A stretch of DNA of 50,573 nt, from contig PAQL01000036.1 of NCBI GenBank assembly GCA_002709295.1, positions 1 to 50,573 on the forward strand, read 5' to 3'. The notes beneath the pieces are model-generated. The model did no database searches. It was not told the DNA's origin and saw nothing but the letters and a program-made list of their open reading frames with translations. The position numbers and the translations under genes were made by a program. Source of the stretch: Phycisphaerae bacterium. GTDB taxonomy: Bacteria > Planctomycetota > Phycisphaerae > Phycisphaerales > SM1A02. Shown one piece after another: positions 7,304 to 19,759 of this stretch. Positions within the stretch are counted from its first letter, which is position 1. The number at the start of each line of letters is the position of its first letter.

Positions 7304-8779
7304 TCAGTCCGAGGTGCGGTTCCGGAGTGCCTCCAGCCTCACTTCGACCATCCGGACGCTGCTGCCCCGTCGGACCTCCAGCCGGACGATGTCGCCAACC
7401 TCCCGTCCGGCGATCTCGACCACCAGTTCCGACTGGGAACGAACGCTCCGGCCATCCACCCTCATGATCACGTCCCCGCGACGAAGCCCGGCTCGACGGG
7501 CCTGGAGGCCGACCACGGACTGCACCCGGATGCCGTCACCGGCATCGACTCCGGTGATCCCGATCGAGGCATCGCCCGGTTCGATCCTGTCGTCGATGCC
7601 CCCCCGGTCCCGGACCCATCGCTGCCAGCGGTCGTTGACGTCCTCGATCGGCAGGCCGAAGACCTTCTCGAAGGCCTTGGCCCCGGACGGGTCCCGGTCG
7701 TGGAGCTCGCAGTAGGTGGAGTACCACTCCTGGAGGAGCCCCATGTCCGCGAGGAACTCGAAGATAGAACGAGCCTGGGGGTAGTAGCGGGCGTTGCCGG
7801 CCAGAAACGAATCCGAGTCCAGGAGGAAGAGCTTCTCGAAGGAAAGATCGATGCCGGCCTCGACCTGTCTGCGGGCGATGTTGTGCCGGATGTTGGGAAT
7901 GAAGCGGACCGAACCGTCCGGTCGCCACTCGTAGTCCTCGTACAGGCTCGCGAGGCCTTCCTGGATCCACATCGGATGCCGCTGCCTCCGGGTGTCCATG
8001 TCCGCCCAGTGCATGCGATGGGTGAACTCGTGCCGCATGCTCGCCCCGATGTCCCGCGAGACAAGGAGGCGTCGACCATGGAGATAGACGCCGGGGGTGC
8101 GGCGGGGATCGTCGATGTCCAGTTCCCGCCTGAACACCTCGGGGGCGTCCTTCTCGGTGGGCACGAGCACGAAACACCAGTCGAGGCGGGCTCCCGGGAA
8201 GAGATTCCTCGCCTGCTCGTCGGCCTGGCGGGAGATCATCTCCATCATCTCGGCGTGGGCACGACCGCCGAGCCCCGTCGCGATCACCAGCCTCCGGCTC
8301 TCGTCGCGCTCCTGGACGTAGCCCTCGTCGTACCGACCCCTGAAGGCCTCCATCCTCCGGTCGGTCGAATCGGCGACCACCCGCTCCCTGGCCTCGAGGA
8401 TCGCGGTGAAGGTCTCGTGATTCCGCATGGACGCGAGATCGGGATCGCGCTTCATCGTCTCGAAGTCCCGGAAGCCGTGCTTGACGGCCTCCAGCAGCGC
8501 CTCGCCCGCGGCATCCTTCCGCCCCATCAGTGCGAACGCGCAGGCACGGTTGTAGTGCATGTGAGGCGTCTCGGGCCACAGGGCGAGATATTCGTCGACG
8601 AGTCTGAGTGCCTTCTCGTAGCGGGCGGCCGAGAACGCCCTGACGATCATCCGCTCGCGGAGATCCTTGTCGTCGGCGACGACGGATGCCGCCTCGGCCG
8701 GGATCGACGCCGCGGGGGCGGGCGCCTCGACGGGGACCGACCAGAGGATGGCGGACAGGACGAGGGAGAGGACGGCCAT
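7304..8779 (-). CDS. Secreted zinc metallopeptidase (HExxH) with TPR-like N-terminus and C-terminal PDZ domain
   Basis: 491 residues from ATG 8779; this start gives a signal peptide (MAVLSLVLSAILWSVP...) and avoids overlap with purN, whereas the longer start at 8827 overlaps it by 38 bp. Residues 40-105 look like tetratricopeptide helices (YEKALRLVDEYL, HYNRACAFALMG). The catalytic site is RHEFTHRMHW with HEFTH at 250-254, and EGLASLYED with Glu274 as the likely third zinc ligand, the gluzincin layout. Residues about 395-485 form a PDZ domain (GLQARRAGLRRGDVIMRVDG). It probably cleaves or monitors envelope proteins; the substrate is unknown. Starts 10 bp after purN and is the last gene of the chain beginning with uvrA. 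Confidence 0.82.
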   Translation of the reverse strand: MAVLSLVLSAILWSVPVEAPAPAASIPAEAASVVADDKDLRERMIVRAFSAARYEKALRLVDEYLALWPETPHMHYNRACAFALMGRKDAAGEALLEAVKHGFRDFETMKRDPDLASMRNHETFTAILEARERVVADSTDRRMEAFRGRYDEGYVQERDESRRLVIATGLGGRAHAEMMEMISRQADEQARNLFPGARLDWCFVLVPTEKDAPEVFRRELDIDDPRRTPGVYLHGRRLLVSRDIGASMRHEFTHRMHWADMDTRRQRHPMWIQEGLASLYEDYEWRPDGSVRFIPNIRHNIARRQVEAGIDLSFEKLFLLDSDSFLAGNARYYPQARSIFEFLADMGLLQEWYSTYCELHDRDPSGAKAFEKVFGLPIEDVNDRWQRWVRDRGGIDDRIEPGDASIGITGVDAGDGIRVQSVVGLQARRAGLRRGDVIMRVDGRSVRSQSELVVEIAGREVGDIVRLEVRRGSSVRMVEVRLEALRNRTSD

Positions 8780-8789
8780 GTGGCTGATG

Positions 8790-9449
8790 CTAGCAGCGGG
8801 ATGTGACGGAGCCGCGGACCCGTCCACGATCGATGGAAACTTCCCCCCTCGAGATCGCGGAGATCACCTCGGGGAACGCCAGGCACTCCTCGGCGAAGAC
8901 TCGTGCCGCCAGCGAGTCGATGTCGTCGCCGGGAAGGACGGGACACTCCCGCTGATGGATCACCGCCCCGTGGTCGTAGATCTCGTCCACCGCGTGGACG
9001 GTGCATCCGGACACCGCGTCACCCGCTTCGATCACCGCCGCGTGCACCCGGGACCCGTACATGCCGGGACCACCGTGCCTGGGCAGGAGGGAGGGATGGA
9101 TGTTGATGACTCGATCCTGCCATCGCGACCCCACTCGGAAGTGTCGCAGGTAGCCCGCAAGGCAGACCATGTCGACGCCCGCCTTCTCGAGGGCCTGATC
9201 CACGCGGTCGGAGACGGCATCCGGGGACTCGTCCGATCCACCGAGGGGCACGATGGTCACGGGCAGACCTGCCTCACGACAGCGTCGGACACCGGCCACC
9301 GCTTCGCGATGGGCGATCACCACCCGGATGTCCGCGGGGATCGAATCCCGCTCCAACGCCTCCGCGAGGTTGAGCACCGTGCGTCCACCGCCCGAGATCA
9401 GACATCCCAGTCGCAGCGCGCCCTCGGTCGATGGAACCTCGGTGCTCAC
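8790..9449 (-). CDS. purN: Phosphoribosylglycinamide formyltransferase
   Basis: 219 residues from GTG 9449, whose GTG overlaps the stop of the thioesterase gene (GTGA). PurN transfers a formyl group from 10-formyl-THF to GAR in purine synthesis. Seen: the N-terminal LGCLISGGGRTVLN loop, the catalytic block INIHPSLLPRHGG (Asn116, His118), then HAAVIEAG, SGCTVHAVDEIYDHGAVIHQ with Asp159, the third catalytic residue, and the terminal LAARVFAEE helix. Length matches the family. A GGAGG lies almost against the GTG, so translation may depend on coupling to the upstream gene. No other purine genes are nearby. Confidence 0.93.
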   Translation of the reverse strand: MSTEVPSTEGALRLGCLISGGGRTVLNLAEALERDSIPADIRVVIAHREAVAGVRRCREAGLPVTIVPLGGSDESPDAVSDRVDQALEKAGVDMVCLAGYLRHFRVGSRWQDRVINIHPSLLPRHGGPGMYGSRVHAAVIEAGDAVSGCTVHAVDEIYDHGAVIHQRECPVLPGDDIDSLAARVFAEECLAFPEVISAISRGEVSIDRGRVRGSVTSRC

Positions 9450-9850
9450 CCCTCCGATTCCGATCCGGGGGCCTGGGCGAACGGGATGGATCGTCCCTCG
9501 GAATCCACCGACACCATGGTGAGGTTCGCCTCGGTCACCAGCACGATCTCGCCGCCCTGGTGGCGTTCGGCCTCGACCCGGACCTCCACCTTCACCGAGG
9601 AGGTCCCGGCGCGCACGGTCCGGGTCCGGAACGACACGACATCGCCGGTGTACACCGGCGCGATGAAGTGGACCTGATCCATCGAGGCGGTGACCCAGCG
9701 ATGTCGACCGTGACGTCGGGCCTCGAGGTAGCCGGCCTGGTCGACCCGGCTGAGCACGACACCACCGAACACCGTGCCCTGGTGGTTGGTGTCCGAGGGC
9801 ATCATCAGGGCCCGAAGGGCGGTCAGGTATCCGTCCGAGTCGCGGGTCAT
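9446..9850 (-). CDS. Acyl-CoA thioesterase, hotdog fold (YciA/ACOT type)
   Basis: 134 residues from ATG 9850, which overlaps the stop of the upstream HEAT-like gene (ATGA). The diagnostic segment MMPSDTNHQGTVFGGVVLSR is that of YciA/BACH-type acyl-CoA hydrolases, followed by DQAGYLEARRH and YTGDVVSFRTRTVRAGTSS, with SVKVEVRVEAE as the central strand. The enzyme hydrolyses acyl-CoA to free acid and CoA. Chain-length preference cannot be predicted. The longer in-frame start at 9982 would overlap the upstream gene deeply and adds low-complexity sequence. Confidence 0.88.
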   Translation of the reverse strand: MTRDSDGYLTALRALMMPSDTNHQGTVFGGVVLSRVDQAGYLEARRHGRHRWVTASMDQVHFIAPVYTGDVVSFRTRTVRAGTSSVKVEVRVEAERHQGGEIVLVTEANLTMVSVDSEGRSIPFAQAPGSESEG

Positions 9851-11420
9851 CTGGGGAGATCCTCGCCGCTGGAGGCCGGTTGGGCAAACCCGGCCGCGAG
9901 ACGTGCCGCCGCGAGCAGGTCCGTCCAGAGTCGGAGTGCCTTCTCGTCGCCCGGCACGGGTTCCCCGATGGAGTCGATCCATTCGGGGTGGAAGAGCCCG
10001 GCAAGGGCTCGTCGAGAGGCGATCTCCCGCGCGAAGGCGGCGGCATCGGGAGGCGGAGAGAGGGGCTGCGAGACCAGCAGCCGTTCGGCGACCGGGTCTC
10101 CGGTGATCAGACCGAGGAGCACGGCATCGGGATCGATGCGGCCGTCCTCGAGACGCCGGGTCCGGTCGGCGTAGACCTCGGCGTCGAGCTCATCCGCATC
10201 GAACGGCCAGTCGCCCGTGGCCCGGGCGGTGAGGCGGGCGGTCCGTCGGACTTCGGGTGGAGCCTCCGGATCGCGAGCCAGACGTTCGATCTCCAGGCGG
10301 GCGGGATCGTCCACGGCCAGCAAGCCCTCATGATGCCGAAGAGCGACGAGGAGAAGAGCCGCCCGGACCTCCGCGGGATCCTCGGAACGCCACCAGCGAT
10401 CCAGCAGACCTTCCCGGGCGCTGTCGGACAGTCCGCGCCACGCGATGCAGGCCGCGGCATGAACGTTGCCATCGGCGTCTCCGGGTCCGCTCAGAAGGAG
10501 ATTGATGATCGAGGCGTCACCCGGAGGTCGACCGTGTTCCAGGAGCCGGGTGGCGGCGATCGCCCGTCGATCGAAGGTCGTCGTTCGATCCGCAAGCACC
10601 GCGCCGGCACTCCCCAGAAATCGATCGCGATCCAGCACCGCGAGCACCCTGCCGGCGTCGGAATCGTCCCGCCGGGCTCTCTCTCGCAGTTCGGATTCGC
10701 CGTCCGAAGCGAGTCTCGGACCGGCGAGGACCCAGGCGGGAAGCAGGGCACGGGCATCCGGGTCGGCCGGCAGTTCACCGGAGGCGATGGACCCGGCCAG
10801 CGTGATGGCGGGACTGGTCGCGAAATCGTCGCTCGGCGTCGAACCCAGCAGGGCGAGAGCGAGCAGAGCACGGTCCCCGTCCGGAGAGCTCGTGCGTTCG
10901 TCGATCATCGCCTCCATGAGGAGCGGATGATCCCCGGGCGGAAGTCCTTTCAGACACGCCTCCATGATGCGATCGCCGGTTCGACGTCTCGAGTTCCGGA
11001 GTCCGGGGTCCCCGAGGGTCGCCGCCACGCCGCGCATGAGTTCCCGACGGGCTTCGAGGTGCTCGGTCTCCTCGGTTCGATCCAGGGCGCGAAGACATGC
11101 GATCAACGGTTCCGGATCACCGAGTCGGGCGGCGGCGACCACCAGGGTCGGATCCGCGGGCCATCCGAGTCGATCGAACTCGATGGCCGCCTCCGCGAGG
11201 ACCTCGGGTCGATCCCGGTGTCGATGAAGGCGTTCCAGCACCATCCTGCGATCGACTGCCGGTCCCCTCGAAGACCACGCCCGGGCCCTGATACCGGGGT
11301 CCGGATCGACGATGCCGTCGAGAATGGCGCCGTCTCTCATCGATCCGCGTTGGATGCTGACCAGGACGAGGGTGGCGGCGACGCCTGCGACCAGCACGGC
11401 GGCGAGCGTCACGGTCCGGC

Positions 11421-11424
<4 letters not shown>
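9847..11424 (-). CDS. Membrane-anchored HEAT-repeat-like protein
   Basis: 525 residues from ATG 11424, overlapping the uvrA stop by ATGA. The first 25 residues form a hydrophobic anchor or signal peptide (LAAVLVAGVAATLVLVSIQ). The rest is a long run of amphipathic Ala/Leu/Arg/Asp helices typical of HEAT or similar solenoids, for example VLAEAAIEFDRLG, DDPARLEIERLARDPEAPPE and ALLLVALRHHEGLL. No catalytic motif is visible. It is probably a periplasmic or membrane-bound scaffold; no specific function can be assigned. Translational coupling to uvrA is evident, but a role in DNA repair does not follow from that. Confidence 0.7.
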
Positions 11425-14492
<3,068 letters not shown>

Positions 14493-14501
14493 GAGGATTC
14501 G

Positions 14502-14507
14502 ATTCTA
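14502..14507 (-). promoter_or_regulatory. Candidate -10 element for uvrA
   Basis: TAGAAT on the minus strand, five of six bases of TATAAT, nine bases before the uvrA ATG. Same hexamer and distance as before the DUF502 gene. No LexA-like palindrome was noticed. No clear -35. Confidence 0.4.
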
Positions 14508-14729
14508 GGAGTTGCAGGCCCGGGGTCCGGTGACCGCCCGGGATTCGTCCGGGAACTCGCGCCGGAGCCGGCAAACTGGGTGGAACGGTGCGGACTTTGG
14601 GGTGAAGATCACGGAAAACCATGAATACGGTGGCACAAGGGGGCCCGTCTGCCGAACATTTGACTGTGGGGACGCCTGAAGCCGATTTTCAGGTCAGGTC
14701 CCGTTCGATCGATGAATCGGAGAATCCCG

Positions 14730-14915
14730 ATGCCCCGTCTGGTCCTCAATCCGAATCCGAAGACCCGCCTCCGCGGGACGGAGGTCGCGGACGGCCATGT
14801 TCGAGGCCATCGCGATCAGGGGATCCGCCTTGATGCAAGGCGAATCCTCTCGAAGGCCTCGACCGGTATCCGCCTCCGCGGCACCGCGATCAAGGCCCGC
14901 ACCAGGCACCACTGA
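14730..14915 (+). CDS. Possible small basic protein, 61 residues
   Basis: ATG at 14730 has GGAG eight bases upstream. The product is very basic with two similar Arg-rich pieces, KTRLRGTEVADGH and TGIRLRGTAIKART. Third codon positions are mostly G or C, as in real genes nearby. A hairpin followed by a T-run lies 27 bases after the stop on the same strand. No family recognised. High-GC sequence throws up chance ORFs, and a second 70-codon frame overlaps it, so this remains uncertain; the transcript might be a non-coding RNA instead. Confidence 0.3.
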   Translation: MPRLVLNPNPKTRLRGTEVADGHVRGHRDQGIRLDARRILSKASTGIRLRGTAIKARTRHH

Positions 14916-14941
14916 CAACCCGACTCCAGACGCCCTCCCGA

Positions 14942-14970
14942 CGCCGCATGATGCGGCGACTTCTGTTTTT
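14942..14970 (+). terminator. Terminator-like hairpin on the plus strand
   Basis: CGCCGCA and TGCGGCG form a 7-bp GC stem with a three-base loop, followed after seven bases by TTTTT. The T-run is on the plus strand only, so it does not serve uvrB. It implies plus-strand transcription across this gap. Confidence 0.4.
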
Positions 14971-14990
14971 GGCCCGACTCGATCCCCTGA

Positions 14991-17120
14991 TCAGGACCCG
15001 GCCCGGCCGCGTCGTCCCCGACTCCGACCCGCACCGGATCCGGCCTTGCCCGCCCGGGTCCGCGGCGCGCCCGCCTCGTCCATCGTGAGCTCGCCGCCCT
15101 CGGGAAGAGCCTTCAGTCGTTCGATCCGGTCTCGCAGCTCGGCCGCCTTCTCGAACTCCAGGTTCCGGGCCGCCTCGAGCATCGCCTCCTCGAACATGCT
15201 CACCAGATCGTCCCGACCGTAGGTCTCGCCCTGCTTGTCGCCGATCGCGGCCCGGGCGGTGCGCCTGGCGGCGAGTTCCTGCTCCATGCCTCGGCGAATG
15301 GCCTTCTGGATCGTGGACGGGGTGATGTCGTGTTCGCGGTTGTAGGCGAGCTGTCTCTCCCGTCGTCGATCGACCTCGTCGATCGCGGCCTGCATCTCCG
15401 GAGTCACCTTGTCCGCGTACATGATCGCGTTCGAGTTCGCGTTCCGGGCCGCCCGCCCCATGGTCTGGATGAGGGCCGAGGTCGAACGGAGGAAGCCCTG
15501 CTTGTCGGCGTCGAGAATGCAGACCAGGGAGACCTCGGGGAGGTCGAGGCCCTCCCGCAGCAGGTTCACGCCGACCAGCACGTCGAACTCGCCCTCCCGG
15601 AGCGCGGTCAGGATCTCCAGTCGTTCGAGGGTGTCGATCTCGGAGTGGAGGTACCGGACCCGGATCCCCTGGCGTTCGAGCCAGTCGGTGAGTTCCTCGC
15701 AGAGTCTCTTGGTGAGCGCGGTCACCAGGACCCGTTCGCCTCGTTCGGCCCTCTCCCGACAGAGATCGGTGAGGTCGTTGACCTGGCCGCGGGCGGGTCG
15801 GACCTCGATCGGCGGGTCCACGAGTCCGGTGGGACGGATGACCTGCTCGACCACCGCGCCCTCGGTCTGTTCCAGTTCGTAGGGGCCGGGGGTCGCGGAG
15901 ACGTACACCACCTGGGGGACGAGCTGCTCGAACTCCTCGAACTGGAGGGGGCGGTTGTCCAGAGCGCTGGGAAGCCGGAAGCCGTGCTCGACCAGGGTCT
16001 CCTTTCTCCTGCGGTCGCCGAAGTACATGCCGCGGATCTGGGGCAGGGTCACATGGCTCTCGTCGACGAGCACCAGCCAGTCGTCGGGGTCGCCCGACCC
16101 GTCCTCGGCATGGGATCCCGAGAAGCCGTGGCGGAAGTAGTCGAAGAGGCAGAAGGAGCGTGCACCGGGCTTGCGTCCGTCGAAGTGCCGGGCGTAGTTC
16201 TCCACCCCGGAGCAGTAGCCGACCTCCTCGATCATCTCGAGGTCGTATCTGGTTCTTCCGAGCAGCCGCTGCGCCTCGAGGAGCTTGCCCTCCTCCTTGA
16301 GATCCTCGACGCGGTCCGCGAGTTCCGTCCGGATCGCGGCGATCGCCGCGGCCTTGTGATCCTCGGGCATCACGTAGTGCACGGCCGGGAAGATGAAGAC
16401 CCGGGTCTCCTCGGCGAGCAGTTCCCCGGTCAGGGGATCGAAGAGCTGGAGTCCCTCGATCTCGTCGCCCCAGAGGTCGATCCTGATGCCGTGCTCCTCG
16501 TAGGCGGGGAAGACCTCGATGCAGTCCCCTCTGACCCGGTACTGGCCGCGGACCGGATCGACCTCGTTGCGGACGTACTGCATGTCGGCGAGGCCGAGCA
16601 GGAACCGGCGTCGGTCGAGGGAGCGTCCCTTCTCCAGCATGACCGTCTTGCGCGCGTATTCCGTCGGCGAGCCCAGTCCGTAGAGGCAGGACACGCTGGC
16701 GACCACGATCACGTCCCGGCGGCTGAGCAGACTGCTGGTGGCCGCAAGCCTCAGTCGATCGAGCTCGTCGTTCCGGCTCGCATCCTTCTCGATGTAGATG
16801 TCCCGGGCCGGTATGTACGCCTCCGGCTGGTAGTAGTCGTAGTAGGAGACGAAGTAGGAGACGGCGTTCTGCGGGAAGAGCTCCCGCAGCTCCTCGAAGA
16901 GCTGGGCGGCCAGGGTCTTGTTGTGGCTCACCACCAGGGTGGGACGTCCGACCTGCTGGATCACGTTGGCCATCGTGAAGGTCTTGCCGGTGCCGGTGGC
17001 GCCGAGCAGCACCTGGGACCGTCGATCCCCGCGAATCCCGTCGACCAGCTCCTTGATCGCCCGCGGCTGGTCGCCGGTCGGTGCGAAGTCGGAGGTGAGA
17101 CGGAAGGGCGATTCGGCCAT
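14991..17120 (-). CDS. uvrB: Excinuclease ABC subunit B
   Basis: 709 residues. UvrB is the damage-verifying helicase-like partner of UvrA. Seen: N-terminal PFRLTSDFAPTGDQPRAI, Walker A GATGTGKT (40-47), the damage-probing beta-hairpin region SYFVSYYDYYQPEAYIP, VVASVSCLYGLGSP, the DESHVTLPQIRGM box, LVTALTKRLCEELT, YLHSEIDTLER, LVGVNLLREGLDLPEVSLV, and QTMGRAARN. A UVR motif (ARNLEFEKAAELRDRIERLK) follows, then a short Arg/Gly/Ala-rich tail. All motifs are intact. Start at ATG 17120 matches the conserved N-terminus. It lies 32 bp after the exporter permease stop region on the same strand but appears to have its own -10. Confidence 0.98.
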   Translation of the reverse strand: MAESPFRLTSDFAPTGDQPRAIKELVDGIRGDRRSQVLLGATGTGKTFTMANVIQQVGRPTLVVSHNKTLAAQLFEELRELFPQNAVSYFVSYYDYYQPEAYIPARDIYIEKDASRNDELDRLRLAATSSLLSRRDVIVVASVSCLYGLGSPTEYARKTVMLEKGRSLDRRRFLLGLADMQYVRNEVDPVRGQYRVRGDCIEVFPAYEEHGIRIDLWGDEIEGLQLFDPLTGELLAEETRVFIFPAVHYVMPEDHKAAAIAAIRTELADRVEDLKEEGKLLEAQRLLGRTRYDLEMIEEVGYCSGVENYARHFDGRKPGARSFCLFDYFRHGFSGSHAEDGSGDPDDWLVLVDESHVTLPQIRGMYFGDRRRKETLVEHGFRLPSALDNRPLQFEEFEQLVPQVVYVSATPGPYELEQTEGAVVEQVIRPTGLVDPPIEVRPARGQVNDLTDLCRERAERGERVLVTALTKRLCEELTDWLERQGIRVRYLHSEIDTLERLEILTALREGEFDVLVGVNLLREGLDLPEVSLVCILDADKQGFLRSTSALIQTMGRAARNANSNAIMYADKVTPEMQAAIDEVDRRRERQLAYNREHDITPSTIQKAIRRGMEQELAARRTARAAIGDKQGETYGRDDLVSMFEEAMLEAARNLEFEKAAELRDRIERLKALPEGGELTMDEAGAPRTRAGKAGSGAGRSRGRRGRAGS

Positions 17121-17126
17121 GAGACG

Positions 17127-17132
17127 AGGGTA
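17127..17132 (-). promoter_or_regulatory. Candidate -10 element for uvrB
   Basis: TACCCT on the minus strand ends six bases before the uvrB ATG, again predicting a leaderless transcript. Weak by itself; it counts mainly with the similar elements at uvrA, gpsA and the DUF502 gene. Confidence 0.3.
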
Positions 17133-17152
17133 GCCGGTGAAACGGCCTCCGG

Positions 17153-19759
17153 TCAGCCCGCCCGACCCGTGGCCAGCAGGGCTCGCGGTGGTCTTCGGAG
17201 CAGGGACAGCGAGGCGGGGATGGAGGCGAGGAGGGCGGACACCACGACCACCACCGCTCCGATCGAGGTCGCGAGGATCGGGATGGTGAGGGCGAGGTCG
17301 ATGCCGGCGAGATCCTCGTACATCAGGACCCCGATCCAGGCCAGATGCACGCCGAGCGCGGTCCCGGTGATCGCGGCGGCGATCCCGGTGATCGTGATTT
17401 CAGCCAGCACGAGTCGTGGAGCGGTGCCGGGACTGCCGCCGACCGCTCGAAGCACGCCGAACTCGTAGCCGCGAGCCGTGATGCCGGCCGCCACCACGTT
17501 CCCCACGCCGAGGCATGCGAGAAGCAGGGCTGCGCTGGCGATCGTGGTGGTGACCGCGAGGATGCGTCCGCCGATCTCGTCGACGAGGGACTTGATGCTC
17601 CGTCCACTCGCGAAGATCGCGCCGGGGACCTCCTCCCGGACGATCTCGGTGATGGCGGCTTCGGCGGCATCCGCCTCCGTGGGATCCTCCGGAAGTTCGA
17701 GATCGAGCTGCATGATGAAGGCCTCGCGGGTCCCGAATCGTTCCGCGACGACGTCGAAGTCCATGAAGACGCAGCTCACCGCATGGTCGAGATAGATGCT
17801 TCGTATCCCGAAGATGCCGGTCGCCATGTCGAGGCCGGCGGCACCCACCACGCCGACGATCTCGAAGGGATGCTCGTCCCCCTCGGCCCCCAGACGGATG
17901 ATGTCGCCGACTCCGAGCCCTCGGGCGATCAGGAACTCGCTGGCGACCAGGACCGCATCGCCCTCCGAGAGCCGGGGGATGGCGACCTCCGGCGAACCCT
18001 CGATCCAGTCGACGCGATTGAAGGACAGGAACTCGTCCGGGATGAAACCGACGCAGACCACGTTCGGGGGGGCGAACTCCCCGGTGCCGAGTCGATCCTC
18101 CTCCGCGACCCGCAGGGGCAGGTAGCCGACCGGGCTCGCGGCCACCACGCCGGGGATCGTCTTGAGAAAGGCCTGTTCCTCCTCGCCGAGGCCGCCGGTC
18201 TTCATCACGAAGCCGTCCGCGAACCGGACGCGTTCACGGAAGTCGTCGACGAGTGCGAGTCCGTTGCTCCAGGTGGAGACGAGGACCGAGAGTCCGACCA
18301 TGAGGGCGCCCGCGGTCAGTCCGAGCCGGATGACCCCGTCGTGAAGATTGCCGCGGACCAGGGTGACGGGCAGACGGAAGCATGCCGCGACCGGACGTGC
18401 GAGCACCGGGACCAGCAGGGCGAAGACCGGAACCGCGAGTAGGAAGTACGCGATGTGCACGGCGGGGAGCCCCACGAATCCGTAGACGAGGAATCGAATC
18501 TCCGAGTCGGGGATGGCGAGCAGGCAGATCTGCAGACCGGCGAGCATCGCGCCGATGCCGGCCATCACGAGGATCGTGGATCGTCTCGGAGCCTTCGCCC
18601 GGTTCGCCAGCGCCTCCAGCGGCGTGGTGCTCGCCGCCCGCCAGGCGGGCCAGGCCGCACCCAGAAGTCCGGCCGCCACCGATCCGAAGACCGAGAGGAG
18701 CACCCCTTCCAGCGGCACGGAGAGACCTCCGGGCAGCAGATCGGCGTACCACCAGCGCAGAATCGCCGCGAGGCCGATGCCGATCGGGGCTCCGAGGAGA
18801 CCGCCGATCCCGCCGATGAGCAGTCCGACCATGGCCTGCGAACTCGCGAGCTGGCCCCGCGAGGCGCCCACGCAGCGAAGCATGGCGAGTTGGCGGACCT
18901 GTTCCCCGATGGCGGTGGTCATGCCGATCGCGACGATGAAAGCGCAGGCCAGGAACGAGACCATCACGCCGACTCTGAAGCCGACCCTCGAGGCTCGTAC
19001 CTGCCGGTCGTAGCCGGCGCGGGCCCGTTCCGCGGCCTCCAGCAGGAGCGGCGTGGAGATGCGTTCCTTGTTCGCCTCGACCCAGGCCGGGACATCGACG
19101 CCCTCGTCCAGGATGATCGAGATCAGGCTGGCCCGTCCCTCTCGACCGATCGCCTCCTCGATGATCGAGGTGTCGACCATGACCTTGGGTTTCTGGAGGG
19201 CTCCGAGGATCGGTCGGTCGCGGATGCCGACGATCTCCAGTTCGATCGGGGGACCGAATCGTTCCACCCGGAGGCGATCACCGACCCCGACCTCAAGGGA
19301 ATCCCCGGTGAGCGGGTCGATGAGAATCTCCTCCGGGCCGGTCGGAGCACGCCCTTCGAGGATGTCGTACTGCGAGAACGCCTCGTTGCGGGCGGTGTCC
19401 ACGCCCCGGGCCTGGGCGGTGATCCGGAGACGACGCCCGTCCCTGTCGCGACGGTCGTCCAGCCGGGCGAGGGTCAGGGCGCCTTCGGTTCGCGGGGCCG
19501 CCTCGTCGACGTCGGGCCAGGAGCGGACCTCCTCCGCGAGCCCGGCGTCGAAGGGGGAGCCGTAGCGGTGGATGATTCTCGCGTCCACGTTGCCGATCGA
19601 CCGCGTGATCCGGTACTCGACCGTCGCCTGGACGGTCCTGACTCCGGTGGAGACGGCCGTGACCAGAGCGGCTGCGAGGGTCACCGCCACCACCAGGAGA
19701 ATGGTTCGCGTCCTACGTCCCGAGAGGGCGTGTCGCGCGATGTGCCAGCCTGGCCGCAT
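17153..19759 (-). CDS. FtsX/LolC-type ABC transporter permease, double-domain
   Basis: 868 residues. An N-terminal helix (RTRTILLVVAVTLAAALVTAVS) is followed by a large MacB-like periplasmic domain, a first FtsX helical block near residues 260-400 (GVMVSFLACAFIVAIGMTTAIG, QLAMLRCVGASRGQL), further helices, a second periplasmic domain and a second FtsX block at the C-terminus (ACLGVGNVVAAGI, EFGVLRAVGGSPG). LRAVGAS-like loops appear twice, the mark of FtsX permeases. It should pair with the ATPase gene that overlaps its start by 47 bp, forming a type VII mechanotransmission system that moves lipoproteins, lipids or a small molecule across the envelope; the substrate is unknown. Confidence 0.88.
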   Translation of the reverse strand: MRPGWHIARHALSGRRTRTILLVVAVTLAAALVTAVSTGVRTVQATVEYRITRSIGNVDARIIHRYGSPFDAGLAEEVRSWPDVDEAAPRTEGALTLARLDDRRDRDGRRLRITAQARGVDTARNEAFSQYDILEGRAPTGPEEILIDPLTGDSLEVGVGDRLRVERFGPPIELEIVGIRDRPILGALQKPKVMVDTSIIEEAIGREGRASLISIILDEGVDVPAWVEANKERISTPLLLEAAERARAGYDRQVRASRVGFRVGVMVSFLACAFIVAIGMTTAIGEQVRQLAMLRCVGASRGQLASSQAMVGLLIGGIGGLLGAPIGIGLAAILRWWYADLLPGGLSVPLEGVLLSVFGSVAAGLLGAAWPAWRAASTTPLEALANRAKAPRRSTILVMAGIGAMLAGLQICLLAIPDSEIRFLVYGFVGLPAVHIAYFLLAVPVFALLVPVLARPVAACFRLPVTLVRGNLHDGVIRLGLTAGALMVGLSVLVSTWSNGLALVDDFRERVRFADGFVMKTGGLGEEEQAFLKTIPGVVAASPVGYLPLRVAEEDRLGTGEFAPPNVVCVGFIPDEFLSFNRVDWIEGSPEVAIPRLSEGDAVLVASEFLIARGLGVGDIIRLGAEGDEHPFEIVGVVGAAGLDMATGIFGIRSIYLDHAVSCVFMDFDVVAERFGTREAFIMQLDLELPEDPTEADAAEAAITEIVREEVPGAIFASGRSIKSLVDEIGGRILAVTTTIASAALLLACLGVGNVVAAGITARGYEFGVLRAVGGSPGTAPRLVLAEITITGIAAAITGTALGVHLAWIGVLMYEDLAGIDLALTIPILATSIGAVVVVVSALLASIPASLSLLRRPPRALLATGRAG

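Larger units (their letters stand above)
14493..14990. other. Gap between uvrA and uvrB
   Basis: About 500 bases between two minus-strand repair genes. It holds the uvrA -10 candidate, a short hairpin (CCTGAA at 14675-14680 with TTCAGG at 14688-14693), a possible 61-residue plus-strand ORF and a plus-strand terminator-like hairpin. The stretch 14590-14660 is less GC-rich than its surroundings. Confidence 0.5.

Noticed and set aside
14621-14833. 70-codon plus-strand ORF overlapping the 61-codon one
   Set aside because: Ser/Asp/Pro/Arg low-complexity product and no Shine-Dalgarno.
15330-17468. 712-codon plus-strand open frame opposite uvrB
   Set aside because: Antisense shadow of a complete UvrB.
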